A stretch of DNA of 64,000 bases from Pseudomonas sp. G.S.17 (GTDB lineage: Bacteria; Pseudomonadota; Gammaproteobacteria; Pseudomonadales; Pseudomonadaceae). The stretch is from contig NZ_CP151076.1 in the NCBI RefSeq assembly GCF_038096165.1, positions 3,345,501 to 3,409,500 on the forward strand. Reading direction: 5' to 3'. Below are positions 55,719-63,984 of the stretch, one piece after another (the first letter of the stretch is position 1; each line of letters begins with the position of its first letter). The position numbers and the translations under genes were made by a program. The notes beneath the pieces are model-generated. The model was not told where the DNA came from, did not search any database, and worked only from the letters and a program-made list of their open reading frames with translations.

Positions 55719-56550
55719 TGGCGGCCCGGCCCCGAACCCTTGCGACTCGCAAGCTGCCGCCGAACCTTTACCCAAACGGTAAATATTGGCGGTACCGGAA
55801 CCCAATCACCGGTCTGATGACCAGCATCAACAGGCCAATGGAGGAGGCAATCAAGCTGGCCAGAGCGGCCAACGCCAAACTCGCGCCGCTGATGGTGGAT
55901 GACGGCGCACTACTGACGCTATTGACTGGGGATCGCCTTCCCACCATGCGTTACCTGCTTGAGCGTTTCGAAACGATTATCGGCGCCAGCACCACACCTG
56001 AATGGCTCCAGCGGGCAATCCGCTTGGCGCTGGCCTCCAAAGGCGCGAAGATATCGTCACCTGGCAGAAATCGGCCGTCGACCTTGAATGCAACACCCTC
56101 ACGGTTTCCCCAGGCAAAACCCAGGGCTATGACAACCCCGCGCATCTACGGATTGTCATGAGCAAGGCCCTGCGGGAAGTGGTGCTGGAGTGCATGCGGT
56201 CGCCGGTAGCCTCACCGTTCCTGATCCATTACCGGCCAATGGCGCGGAACCGTGACCAGATCAAGACAAAGGAACACTGGACATCGGTTACGCCCAACTA
56301 TCTCACCAACGCATTTACCAAGACGCGGGACGACGCCCATGCTTATGACCACTTGCCAGCTGATGAGAGACCCACCTTTCACGAGATCCGCGCTTTAGGG
56401 TCTTGGCTATACGAGCAGCAGAACTTCCCACAGGAGTACATTCAGACACTGCTCGGCCACGCAGACGAGAAGATGACCAAGCATTATCAGGAAGGCCACA
56501 CAGAGAAGGAGATTTTGTACGTCGATGTGAGCGCCGACTTGGCGTTCTGA
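55718..56550 (+). pseudogene. Tyrosine integrase, broken by internal deletion and frameshift
   Basis: The N-terminus (NLYPNGKYWRYRNPITGLM and EAIKLARAANAKLAPLM) is followed after about 90 residues by TIIGASTTPEWLQRAIRLALAS; the core-binding region of about 100 residues expected in this integrase family is gone. Near 56036 the frame shifts (best explained by loss of 4 bases) and resumes as RREDIVTWQKSAVDLE through to 56550. Catalytic HEIRALG, LLGHADEKM and Tyr in TKHYQEG remain in the second frame. It abuts the tRNA-Val 3' end, its expected target. Confidence 0.85.
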
Positions 56551-56557
56551 GGTGGGG

Positions 56558-56590
56558 GTTTTGCAAAAGTTTTGCAAAAGTTTTGCAAAT
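56558..56590. repeat. Three tandem 11-bp palindromic repeats
   Basis: GTTTTGCAAAA occurs at 56558-56568 and 56569-56579, with a third copy GTTTTGCAAAT at 56580-56590. Each unit is itself palindromic (TTTTGCAAAA). They lie 8-40 bases after the integrase stop and 80 bases from the tRNA 3' end, where arm-type integrase or excisionase sites would be expected. Confidence 0.85.
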
Positions 56591-56610
56591 CCATCTGAAG
56601 TTTAGGCAAC

Positions 56611-56640
56611 AAAAAAGGGCCCACCTTTCGGTGGGCCCTT
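56611..56640 (-). terminator. Terminator downstream of tRNA-Val
   Basis: Stem AAGGGCCCACC/GGTGGGCCCTT with loop GAAA on the minus strand, followed by a T-tract (A-run 56611-56616 on the plus strand). It also faces the end of the integrase. Confidence 0.9.
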
Positions 56641-56669
56641 CTAGACCGGCAGCAGGACCGGATTTTGTT

Positions 56670-56746
56670 TGGTAGGCGCGACTGGACTCGAACCAGCGAC
56701 CCCCACCATGTCAAGGTGGTGCTCTAACCAACTGAGCTACGCGCCT
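56670..56746 (-). tRNA. tRNA-Val (GAC)
   Basis: A 77-base tRNA with encoded CCA. Acceptor stem AGGCGCG/CGCGCCT, D-arm GCTCAGTTGGTTAGAGC, anticodon arm CCACC-TTGACAT-GGTGG with anticodon GAC, and T-arm GGTTCGAGTCC. Its 3' end faces the integrase remnant, as for tRNA-targeted islands. Confidence 0.97.
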
Positions 56747-56759
56747 GCTGTGGGTCGGC

Positions 56760-56787
56760 ATTCTACGGATATCTAAATGTGTGTCAA
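56760..56787 (-). promoter_or_regulatory. Promoter of tRNA-Val
   Basis: On the minus strand, TTGACA (56782-56787), 16-base spacer and TAGAAT (56760-56765). It is 14 bases from the tRNA 5' end. Both hexamers are near consensus. Confidence 0.8.
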
Positions 56788-56931
56788 CACCTTTTTTCGC
56801 GCTAACTCTATGAATATGCGTATTTTTTACGATTTCCGGTTTTCGCCTTTAATACGTCGCTGGCTGGTGTGGTTTTTTGATCTCCGGTAGGATCGGGCCA
56901 TTCGTAAAATATATTAAACGGAGGTTAAAGG

Positions 56932-58215
56932 ATGGCGAACACTCTTTATCCGCAGTCCTATTACGCAGCTTCGGCCAATCCAGCCCCTCCTCGCCCGCAG
57001 TTGCAGGGCGAGGTGGAAACAGACGTGTGTGTGATTGGCGCGGGATATACCGGCTTGTCCAGCGCGCTCTTTCTCCTGGAGCACGGCTTTCGGGTAAAGG
57101 TGCTCGAGGCGGCCAAGGTTGGCTTCGGCGCGTCGGGGCGCAATGGCGGACAGATCGTCAACAGCTACAGCCGTGACATCGATGTTATCGAGCGCACAGT
57201 CGGACCTGGACAGGCGCAGCTGCTGGGGCAGATGGCATTCGAGGGCGCTACGATCATTCGTGATCGGGTTGCCAGGTATCAGATCCAGTGTGATTTGAAG
57301 GACGGCGGTGTCTTCGCCGCGCTCACTCCCAAGCAAATGGGCCACCTTGAAGCGCAGAAGCGCCTTTGGGAGCGCTACGGCCACACTCAGCTGGAACTCA
57401 TGGATCAAGCCCGGATTCGGGAGGTCGTGGCATGCGACCAATACATAGGCGGCTTGCTGGACATGAGCGGTGGGCACATCCATCCGTTGAATCTTGCGCT
57501 GGGGGAAGCCGCTGCGGTGGAATCCCTGGGCGGCACGATTTATGAGCAATCGGCTGCCATTCGCATCGAGCGAGGCGCCAGCCCTGTGGTGCATACCGCC
57601 GAGGGTAAGGTCCGTGCCAAGTTCATCATTGTCGCGGGCAATGCGTATCTGGGTAATCTCGTCCCGGAACTGGCCGCCAAGTCCATGCCTTGCGGCACCC
57701 AAGTCATTACCACCGAACCCTTGAGCGACGAGCTGGCGAAGACACTTCTGCCACAGGATTACTGTGTCGAAGACTGTAATTATCTGCTGGACTACTACCG
57801 TCTTTCTGCGGACAAACGCCTGATCTTTGGCGGCGGCGTGGTGTATGGCGCCCGTGATCCGGCCAACATCGAAGCGATCATCCGGCCAAAGATGCTCAAG
57901 GCTTTTCCGCAGCTCAAAGACGTGAAGATTGATTACGCCTGGACCGGGAATTTCCTGCTGACACTATCCCGCCTGCCTCAGGTCGGGCGACTTGGCGACA
58001 ACATTTATTATTCTCAGGGTTGCAGCGGTCATGGCGTGACGTACACGCATCTGGCGGGCAAAGTGCTGGCCGAAGCCTTGCGCGGTCAGGCCGAACGCTA
58101 CGATGCATTCGCCGGACTGCCGCACTACCCTTTCCCTGGTGGCAAGTTGATGCGTACGCCACTGACCGCTCTGGGCGCCTGGTATTACGGTCTGAGAGAC
58201 AAGCTGGGTTTTTGA
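56932..58215 (+). CDS. FAD-dependent amine oxidoreductase (PuuB/OrdL-like)
   Basis: Protein of 427 residues in the DAO family. The FAD-binding motif is DVCVIGAGYTGLSSALFLLEHG (in parts), followed by GFGASGRNGGQI and the C-terminal YYSQGCSGHGVTYTHLAGKVLA. It closely follows gamma-glutamylputrescine oxidases (PuuB), which release ammonia and peroxide while degrading putrescine. No other puu gene is adjacent, so the substrate is uncertain. ACGGAGG precedes the ATG at 56932. Confidence 0.9.
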   Translation: MANTLYPQSYYAASANPAPPRPQLQGEVETDVCVIGAGYTGLSSALFLLEHGFRVKVLEAAKVGFGASGRNGGQIVNSYSRDIDVIERTVGPGQAQLLGQMAFEGATIIRDRVARYQIQCDLKDGGVFAALTPKQMGHLEAQKRLWERYGHTQLELMDQARIREVVACDQYIGGLLDMSGGHIHPLNLALGEAAAVESLGGTIYEQSAAIRIERGASPVVHTAEGKVRAKFIIVAGNAYLGNLVPELAAKSMPCGTQVITTEPLSDELAKTLLPQDYCVEDCNYLLDYYRLSADKRLIFGGGVVYGARDPANIEAIIRPKMLKAFPQLKDVKIDYAWTGNFLLTLSRLPQVGRLGDNIYYSQGCSGHGVTYTHLAGKVLAEALRGQAERYDAFAGLPHYPFPGGKLMRTPLTALGAWYYGLRDKLGF

Positions 58216-58248
58216 TGCATCGAAAGCGGCGCCTTGCGCCGCCCGAAC

Positions 58249-58947
58249 TCAGTGGGTGGCCTGGCGTGCCTTCAATGTCTTGATGGCCTCGCCGGCTGCC
58301 TGTTCCTGACCCGCCTGGGCCAGATCTTCCGCCGCCTTTACCCAACGCTGTTCGTTCAAGTTGGCAGGCAACTGACGCGGACTCTGGATCAACACCGCCC
58401 AACTTCCTGCATTTTCCCAGGCTGATGAGAAACTGCTGAAACTCATAAGGAGGCGGCGGTTCATGCCGGCATGCAGCAGCACCGTCTGTTTGATCCGGTT
58501 ATAGCCCACCAGCACCGCGTAGCGCGGTTCTTTGAGGACGGTGCCCTCGGAAAAGCGCAGCATGACCGGATACCCGGCGGAGATCTGCGTCAGCAGCGAT
58601 TGCAAGCCGTCATCCAGCGGATACACGAGGAAACCATACTCGCGCGCCAGCTTCGGCATACTTTGCTCAAGCCTGGCCTCGCCCCCCGGCAGTTGCAGCG
58701 GCTTGTCGAGCAATCCCGGGGTTATCTGGACACGCTGATTGGCCAACATGCTGGCCAGTGCACCAGGTCCGCTTTGATACGCATTGCCACGAAAGAACGG
58801 TACGTTATTGAGCTCAACCCGGTCCGGCAGACGCTGGATTTCAGGCGTAAGGGCTGAAGCACAGCCGACCAGGCTCAATACCAAGGCAACAGCCAGAACC
58901 TTCCACTTCGTGCCAACCATGGGTGATCGGAGTAATACCGGTAGCAT
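58249..58947 (-). CDS. Lipoprotein with degenerate C39 peptidase-like domain
   Basis: Protein of about 232 residues. A lipoprotein signal ends in the lipobox LVGC (LAVALVLSLVGCAS). The body resembles C39-like papain-fold proteins: VPFFRGNAYQSGPGALASML and RYAVLVGYN. The catalytic Cys of the usual Q-C-G-P motif is Ser here, and the His before the second motif is replaced by Arg-Tyr, so it should not be a peptidase. Starts at 58953 (GTG), 58947 or 58920 are all possible; 58920 gives the most typical signal length. The gene stands alone, convergent with the amine oxidase. Confidence 0.7.
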   Translation of the reverse strand: MLPVLLRSPMVGTKWKVLAVALVLSLVGCASALTPEIQRLPDRVELNNVPFFRGNAYQSGPGALASMLANQRVQITPGLLDKPLQLPGGEARLEQSMPKLAREYGFLVYPLDDGLQSLLTQISAGYPVMLRFSEGTVLKEPRYAVLVGYNRIKQTVLLHAGMNRRLLMSFSSFSSAWENAGSWAVLIQSPRQLPANLNEQRWVKAAEDLAQAGQEQAAGEAIKTLKARQATH

Positions 58948-59165
58948 GTTCACTCACTTCAACAGACGTCGGCCACCTGCGGCCTGACTCGAACGCCGAT
59001 CATAGGGCGACACAGCGCACGGGTATAGCCTGATAGCGCAGTCAGTGCGGCTGGCTATGCCAAATTGATCCTGAGTTCGAGACCATTGGTCAATTTACCG
59101 AAACATGCAGGGTACTAGACTGTCGATTAAAAGGACTGGATAAAAAGCAAGTCCGTGGAGGACTT

Positions 59166-59336
59166 ATGAGCCTGGGAATGACAATCTTGATGCTGATCGC
59201 CGCATGGATGGCTGTTGCCACCGCCATGCTCTGGGGTGTGATGCGAATTTCTCGTCGTCATCATCACCGTGAGACGGGCGTTGCACCGGTCAAACGCGAA
59301 AAGCCACGAAAAAGCCCCCATGCAGCGGCCCATTGA
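59166..59336 (+). CDS. 56-residue membrane protein
   Basis: Short gene with a near-perfect site GTGGAGG five bases before the ATG. The protein begins MSLGMTILMLIAAWMAVATA, one transmembrane helix, then a strongly basic, His-rich tail (RISRRHHHRETG... KREKPRKSPHAAAH). It is followed by a long hairpin. Function is unknown. The opposite-strand frame over it has no ribosome binding site. Confidence 0.7.
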   Translation: MSLGMTILMLIAAWMAVATAMLWGVMRISRRHHHRETGVAPVKREKPRKSPHAAAH

Positions 59337-59344
59337 ATTCAAGT

Positions 59345-59384
59345 GAAGAGGTCGGCGGCGGATATCATCCGCGCCGACCTCTTC
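59345..59384. terminator. Long hairpin between convergent genes
   Basis: Stem GAAGAGGTCGGCG / CGCCGACCTCTTC (13 bp) with further pairing GGAT/ATCC inside. There is no T-run on either side, but the position between two convergent gene ends fits a bidirectional terminator. Confidence 0.6.
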
Positions 59385-59398
59385 AATAATTGCCTCAG

Positions 59399-60160
59399 TT
59401 ACTTCGCCTCTGACGCTTGAGCTGCTTCCCGCTTGAGCCTGGCTCGGCGCGACAGCATGTTCAAACCCTCAATCAATGCCGAGAAGGTCATGGCCGCGTA
59501 GACGTAGCCTTTAGGCACGTGAGCACCGAAGCCTTCGGCGATCAGCGTCATGCCGATCATGATCAAGAAGCCCAGCGCCAGCATCACCACGGTTGGGTTG
59601 TCGTTGATGAACTTCGCCAGCGGGTCCGCTGCAACCAGCATGACTACCACGGCACTGATCACAGCAATGATCATGATTGGCAAGTGTTCGGTCATACCCA
59701 CAGCGGTCACGATGCTGTCGATGGAAAACACCAGGTCGAGCATCAGAATCTGACCGATCGCCGCAGCCATACCCAAGGTAAGGGTCGACTCGATCTTCTT
59801 TTCGGCCTCGGTCTTGATATCCACGCTATGGTGGATTTCTGTAGTCGCTTTCCACACCAGAAACAGGCCACCGGCGATCAGGATCATGTCCTTCCACGAA
59901 AACGTCTGGCCAAACACTTCGATGACCGGCTCGGTAAGCTGCACGATGTATGCCACGGTACTGAGCAGACCCAGGCGCAGGAACAACGCCATGCCGATAC
60001 CCAACCTGCGGGCCTTCTGCTGCTGATGCACCGGCAATTTGTTGGTCAGGATCGAAATAAAGATCAGATTATCGATCCCGAGGACGATTTCCATGACGAC
60101 CAGCGTCGCCAATGCGACCCAGGCCGCCGGGCTTGTCGCGAGTTCTAACAGGTATTCCAT
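59399..60160 (-). CDS. TerC-family integral membrane protein
   Basis: Protein of 253 residues with seven predicted helices and the two conserved acidic metal-site motifs: GIDNLIFIS in helix 1 and [15 protein letters not shown] in the middle. TerC/Alx proteins are linked to manganese export, membrane-protein metalation or tellurite resistance. No yybP-ykoY manganese riboswitch is visible upstream; the 30-base gap there leads straight to the lipoprotein gene, so the two may be co-transcribed. The ATG is at 60160, with CAGGG upstream. Confidence 0.92.
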   Translation of the reverse strand: MEYLLELATSPAAWVALATLVVMEIVLGIDNLIFISILTNKLPVHQQQKARRLGIGMALFLRLGLLSTVAYIVQLTEPVIEVFGQTFSWKDMILIAGGLFLVWKATTEIHHSVDIKTEAEKKIESTLTLGMAAAIGQILMLDLVFSIDSIVTAVGMTEHLPIMIIAVISAVVVMLVAADPLAKFINDNPTVVMLALGFLIMIGMTLIAEGFGAHVPKGYVYAAMTFSALIEGLNMLSRRARLKREAAQASEAK

Positions 60161-60190
60161 AGTGATGCCCTGGTTCAGTTAAAAACGAAT

Positions 60191-60427
60191 TCAGATTTCT
60201 TGGTTGGCTTTATCGGTCTTGTCGCGCGGCTTGGGTTGCGCCATGGATAGATCCTGCCTGGCATCGTCCAGCGCTTTGGTGGCGGCCTTCTGCGTATCAT
60301 CGATGGCCTGTTTGGCAGAATCGGCGGCGGTGTTCAACAGTTGCTTGGTGGATGTTTCGACCTGATCACATCCGGCCAAAAACAAGAGAGGAAGCGTGAA
60401 CAGTGCGATGCGCAAAGGTTTGATCAT
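60191..60427 (-). CDS. Small lipoprotein
   Basis: Protein of 78 residues: lipoprotein signal MIKPLRIALFTLPLLFLAGC with lipobox LAGC, then a charged, Ala-rich helix (LLNTAADSAKQAIDDTQKAA) likely to form an amphipathic or coiled-coil rod. The start at 60427 with GAGG upstream is preferred to 60484. It resembles small entericidin- or Lpp-like surface lipoproteins only in general form. Confidence 0.75.
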   Translation of the reverse strand: MIKPLRIALFTLPLLFLAGCDQVETSTKQLLNTAADSAKQAIDDTQKAATKALDDARQDLSMAQPKPRDKTDKANQEI

Positions 60428-60560
60428 GGGGTGCCTCATGAGATTAGCCGGACGCGTTGACTCGGTCCGGCGATAGGGGCGCATTCTAGTCAGGCAGATA
60501 GTTCAGGAAAATTCGTATTTTCAAGGCGTATACTTCGTTAATACCGATTCGGGAAACATC

Positions 60561-61463
60561 ATGCTGAATTATCGACAATTACATTACTTCTGGGTGGTGG
60601 CCAAAACCGGCAGCATTGTTCGCGCCTGCGACCAATTGAACCTGACCCCGCAAACCATCAGCGGCCAGATCAGCCTGCTGGAGCAGACCCTGGGTGTCGA
60701 TTTGTTTCAGCGGGTCGGACGCCAGCTGGAATTGACCGAAGCCGGTCGGCTTGCCCTGCCCTACGCCGAGCAAATGTTTCAGCTGGGCAATGAGCTTGAA
60801 GCGATGCTGCGCGCGCAGCCGGACGAGCAGCAGATTCTGTTTCGTGTCGGCGTGGCGGATGTGGTGCCCAAATCGATCGTCTATCGGCTTATCGCGCCCA
60901 CCATGGAGTTGCAGGAGCCGATGCGCATCAGTTGCCGCGAGGACAAACTGGAACGCCTGCTGGCCGATCTGGCCATCCAGCGCCTGGATCTGGTGATCTC
61001 CGACAGTCCGATGCCTTCACACCTGGACATTAAAGGCTATAGCCAGAAACTGGGTGAATGCGGCATCAGTTTTTTCGCGACCCCAGAACTGGCCCAGCGC
61101 TATGGCAAAGACTTCCCTGCCAGCATGCAGGGCGCGCCGTTGCTGATCCCAGGGCAGGAAACCGTCGTGCGCAGCAGGTTGATGCGCTGGTTTGCGGATC
61201 AGAACGTGCAGCCACGCATTGTCGGAGAGTTCGACGACAGCGCGCTGATGAAGGCTTTCGGCAAGTCAGGCAGCGGCATATTCGTCGCGCCCAGCGTGAT
61301 TGCCGATGAGGTACAAGCGCAATACGGTGTCGAGCTGCTCGGCCAGACTGATGCCGTGACCGAGTCGTTCTACGCCATTTCCGTAGAACGCAAGGTCAAG
61401 CACCCGGGCATTATCGCGATCACCGAGAGCGCCAGGCACAAGCTGTTCACCGATGCTGTCTAG
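60561..61463 (+). CDS. nhaR: LysR-family regulator NhaR
   Basis: Regulator of 300 residues. The N-terminal helix-turn-helix is MLNYRQLHYFWVVAKTGSIV then LTPQTISGQISLLEQTLG; the C-terminal effector domain contains VGVADVVPKSIVYRL and LVISDSPMPSHLDI, typical of NhaR. In E. coli NhaR senses sodium and activates nhaA, osmC and pgaABCD. No antiporter gene is adjacent here. GGGAAA precedes the ATG at 60561. Confidence 0.9.
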   Translation: MLNYRQLHYFWVVAKTGSIVRACDQLNLTPQTISGQISLLEQTLGVDLFQRVGRQLELTEAGRLALPYAEQMFQLGNELEAMLRAQPDEQQILFRVGVADVVPKSIVYRLIAPTMELQEPMRISCREDKLERLLADLAIQRLDLVISDSPMPSHLDIKGYSQKLGECGISFFATPELAQRYGKDFPASMQGAPLLIPGQETVVRSRLMRWFADQNVQPRIVGEFDDSALMKAFGKSGSGIFVAPSVIADEVQAQYGVELLGQTDAVTESFYAISVERKVKHPGIIAITESARHKLFTDAV

Positions 61464-61529
61464 GTGCAGAGTGAAAACCGTCGTGCGGCGACTCGACTGG
61501 AGCTAGTCAGCGACTTGGGACGTCGCGGA

Positions 61530-62039
61530 TTAAACCGTGCCCATGAAGTCACGCTTGCCGATTTCTACGCCGTTGTGGCGCAGCAAGTCGTAAGCGGTGG
61601 TGACATGGAAGAAAAACTGCGGAAGGCTGTAGGTCAGCAGATAGCTCTGGCCGGTGAAACGTTTTTCTTTTGGTGTGCCCGGGCGCAGGATGATTTCGAT
61701 CGCTTCATTGCCATCGACCTGCTCAGGCTTGATGCTGCCGATGAACGCCAGGGTCTTGGCGAGCAAGGCTTGCAGCTCGGCAAAGGTAGTTTCGGTATCG
61801 TCATATTTCGGCATTTCTACATTCGCCAGACGTGCCGAAGCCCCTTTGGCGAAGTCGACAGCGATCTGGACCTGGCGGGTGAAGTTGAGCATGTCGGGAA
61901 ACAGCCGAGCCTGCAGCAGAGCGTCTGGCTGAATGTTCTTTTCGGTCGCGTGTGCCTCAGCCTTGGTCAGGATAGCGCTCAAGGCATTGAGCATTTGCTG
62001 AAACACCGGGATGGAGGCGGAATACAAAGAAATAGTCAT
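61530..62039 (-). CDS. DUF1993 protein
   Basis: Protein of 169 residues with the DUF1993 pattern: MTISLYSASIPVFQQMLNALS, LFPDMLNFTRQVQIAVDFAKG and LPQFFFHVTTAYDLLRHNGVEIGKRDFMG, as landmarks. It has a DinB-like four-helix-bundle character with conserved His near the C-terminus. Function unknown. AGGAT precedes the ATG at 62039. Confidence 0.9.
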   Translation of the reverse strand: MTISLYSASIPVFQQMLNALSAILTKAEAHATEKNIQPDALLQARLFPDMLNFTRQVQIAVDFAKGASARLANVEMPKYDDTETTFAELQALLAKTLAFIGSIKPEQVDGNEAIEIILRPGTPKEKRFTGQSYLLTYSLPQFFFHVTTAYDLLRHNGVEIGKRDFMGTV

Positions 62040-62205
62040 GACAGATCCTGAATGAAAGGTAAGCGATTATAGGCACGCTATCCTGGCAACGCAGTTGGTC
62101 TTTATTGTCGCCGTCCGGGAAAAGCGCAAAGACAGGCTTCAGACGCTGGAAAATATTCATCACACAGCCTAGGCTGACTGCCCGCCATCGCCTATGGAAA
62201 GCGCC

Positions 62206-62883
62206 ATGTCTATCGAACAGCCCTTGACGTCACCTACAGACGCGCCCGACACGACCGACGCGCTGCACTTGAACAGTACGGAATTGCGCATTCTGGGTTG
62301 CCTGATCGAAAAACAAGCGACCAGTCCTGAAACCTATCCGCTGACCCTTAACGCTCTGGTAACCGCCTGCAATCAAAAAACCAGCCGCGATCCGGTGATG
62401 AACCTGACGCCAGGCCAGGTCGGTCAAAGCCTGCGCGCCCTGGAGGGCCGTCGCCTGACGCGTCTGGTGATGGGCAGCCGTGCGGATCGCTGGGAACACA
62501 AGGTCGACAAGGCACTGGAGCTTGTCCCGGCGCAAGTCATTCTGACCGGTCTCTTGTTGCTGCGCGGCCCGCAAACCGTCAACGAGCTGCTCACCCGAAG
62601 TAACCGGATGCATGACTTCGAGGACAACGAGCAAGTGGTTCACCAGCTGGAACGCCTGATTTCCCGCAATATGGCCATGTTGGTGCCGCGCCAGTCCGGG
62701 CAGCGGGAAGACCGTTACATGCACACCCTGGGCAACCCCGAAGAGCTACAGGAAATACTCGCCAACCGGCAAAACTTGCCAGAGCGCAGTTCCGGCAGCT
62801 CAGCATCGGCATCGGCCGAACGTCTGGACGAGCTGGAAGCACGCATTGCAGCACTCGAAGAGCGTTTGGCGAAGCTTGAATAG
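62206..62883 (+). CDS. yceH: DUF480 protein YceH
   Basis: Protein of 225 residues made of two winged-helix domains: [31 protein letters not shown] (in parts), [18 protein letters not shown], and a C-terminal short coiled coil ([20 protein letters not shown]). The family is conserved in gamma-proteobacteria with no proven role. The start at 62206 has GGAAAG upstream; ATG at 62194 would add four residues. Confidence 0.92.
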   Translation: MSIEQPLTSPTDAPDTTDALHLNSTELRILGCLIEKQATSPETYPLTLNALVTACNQKTSRDPVMNLTPGQVGQSLRALEGRRLTRLVMGSRADRWEHKVDKALELVPAQVILTGLLLLRGPQTVNELLTRSNRMHDFEDNEQVVHQLERLISRNMAMLVPRQSGQREDRYMHTLGNPEELQEILANRQNLPERSSGSSASASAERLDELEARIAALEERLAKLE

Positions 62884-62948
62884 CCGATAGCCACCAGGAT
62901 CGCACCCTGCCCTGTTAGCCGATCTCGGTAACAGGGCCAAAGCGCTGG

Positions 62949-63761
62949 TCAGCCGCGAGCAAATGCTGCGGCCAGCTGGAATTGCTCGTTGGTCGGGCGC
63001 ACTCCGGTGTACAGCACGAACTGCTCCAGGGCCTGAATGGCCGCGACTTCATCGCCGCTGATAATGCGTTTCTGCAAACGTCTGGCTGTCTTGATTAACG
63101 GCGTTTCCGCTGGCGTGGCCACCACATCGAAAACCGTCTCGGCGGCCTCAATGGCGTCCTCGTTGAAAGACAACTCTTCCGACTGCGCGCCGCTCATGCC
63201 CAGCGGCGTAACGTTGACCAATAACGGCGGCCGCTCCTCGCCAAGCTCAGCCTGCCAGCGCAACCCACAGGCGTCAGCCAGGGCGCGGCCGGTTTTTTCA
63301 TTACGGGCAATAATCATCCCGCTCGTGAATCCCGCATCACGCATGGCCGACACCACCGCCTTGGCCATGCCGCCGCTGCCGCGCAAGGCAAACTCGCTGC
63401 GTGGCACGGCTCGACTCTGCAGGAGTTGCTCTACAGCGATGTAATCAGTGTTATAAGCCTTTAGATGCCCGTCAGTATTGACGATGGTATTGATCGACTG
63501 AATCGCGGCTGCAGAGGCATCCATCTCGTCGACCCAATCAATACACGCCTCCTTGAACGGCATCGACACGCCACATCCGCGGATGCCGAGGGCACGTATT
63601 CCACCGATTGCGGCAGGAAGGTCGTCAGTCGTAAAAGCCTTATAGTAAAAGTTGAGTCCGAGCTGCTCATACAAGTGATTATGAAAACGCACCCCGAAGT
63701 TACCGGGGCGTCCGGCAAGCGACATGCATAGCTGCGTTTCTTTGTTGGGGACCATCAGCAT
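62949..63761 (-). CDS. Shikimate 5-dehydrogenase-like protein
   Basis: Protein of 270 residues with the shikimate dehydrogenase fold: N-terminal substrate region SLAGRPGNFGVRFHN, catalytic Lys in GCGVSMPFKEACIDWVD, and a nucleotide loop ALRGSGGMAKAVVSAM that differs from the GxGGxxxA of AroE. It matches the SdhL class (Haemophilus HI0607 type), which has weak shikimate activity. No aro gene is adjacent. GAGGAG precedes the ATG at 63761. Confidence 0.85.
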   Translation of the reverse strand: MLMVPNKETQLCMSLAGRPGNFGVRFHNHLYEQLGLNFYYKAFTTDDLPAAIGGIRALGIRGCGVSMPFKEACIDWVDEMDASAAAIQSINTIVNTDGHLKAYNTDYIAVEQLLQSRAVPRSEFALRGSGGMAKAVVSAMRDAGFTSGMIIARNEKTGRALADACGLRWQAELGEERPPLLVNVTPLGMSGAQSEELSFNEDAIEAAETVFDVVATPAETPLIKTARRLQKRIISGDEVAAIQALEQFVLYTGVRPTNEQFQLAAAFARG

Positions 63762-63984
63762 TATTTCTCCTCAACGGTATTAGAAAAAACCTGCCCGGCA
63801 GGCGTACTATTCACACCGCATCAGTAAGTGGATCCGGTAGTTATAAACACGCTGGATACCTTACACAAAATTTACGCAACGGCTTCGCAGTTTTCCCTGG
63901 AACCGCTGTCTTAGAATTATCCCGTGGCAGTGCTTGAGAAGAATGCAAGCCCGCGACAACGGGGTTGAAAGCCGAGGAACAGTC

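Noticed and set aside
56597..56607. Possible attachment-site duplicate AAGTTTAGGCA, also at about 53121
   Set aside because: Only about 11 bases match and the sequence is not part of the tRNA; may be chance. No second copy of the tRNA-Val 3' end was found in the window, so island limits are not defined.
60161..60190. Manganese riboswitch (yybP-ykoY) ahead of the TerC gene
   Set aside because: Only 30 bases separate it from the lipoprotein gene; no room for the structure.
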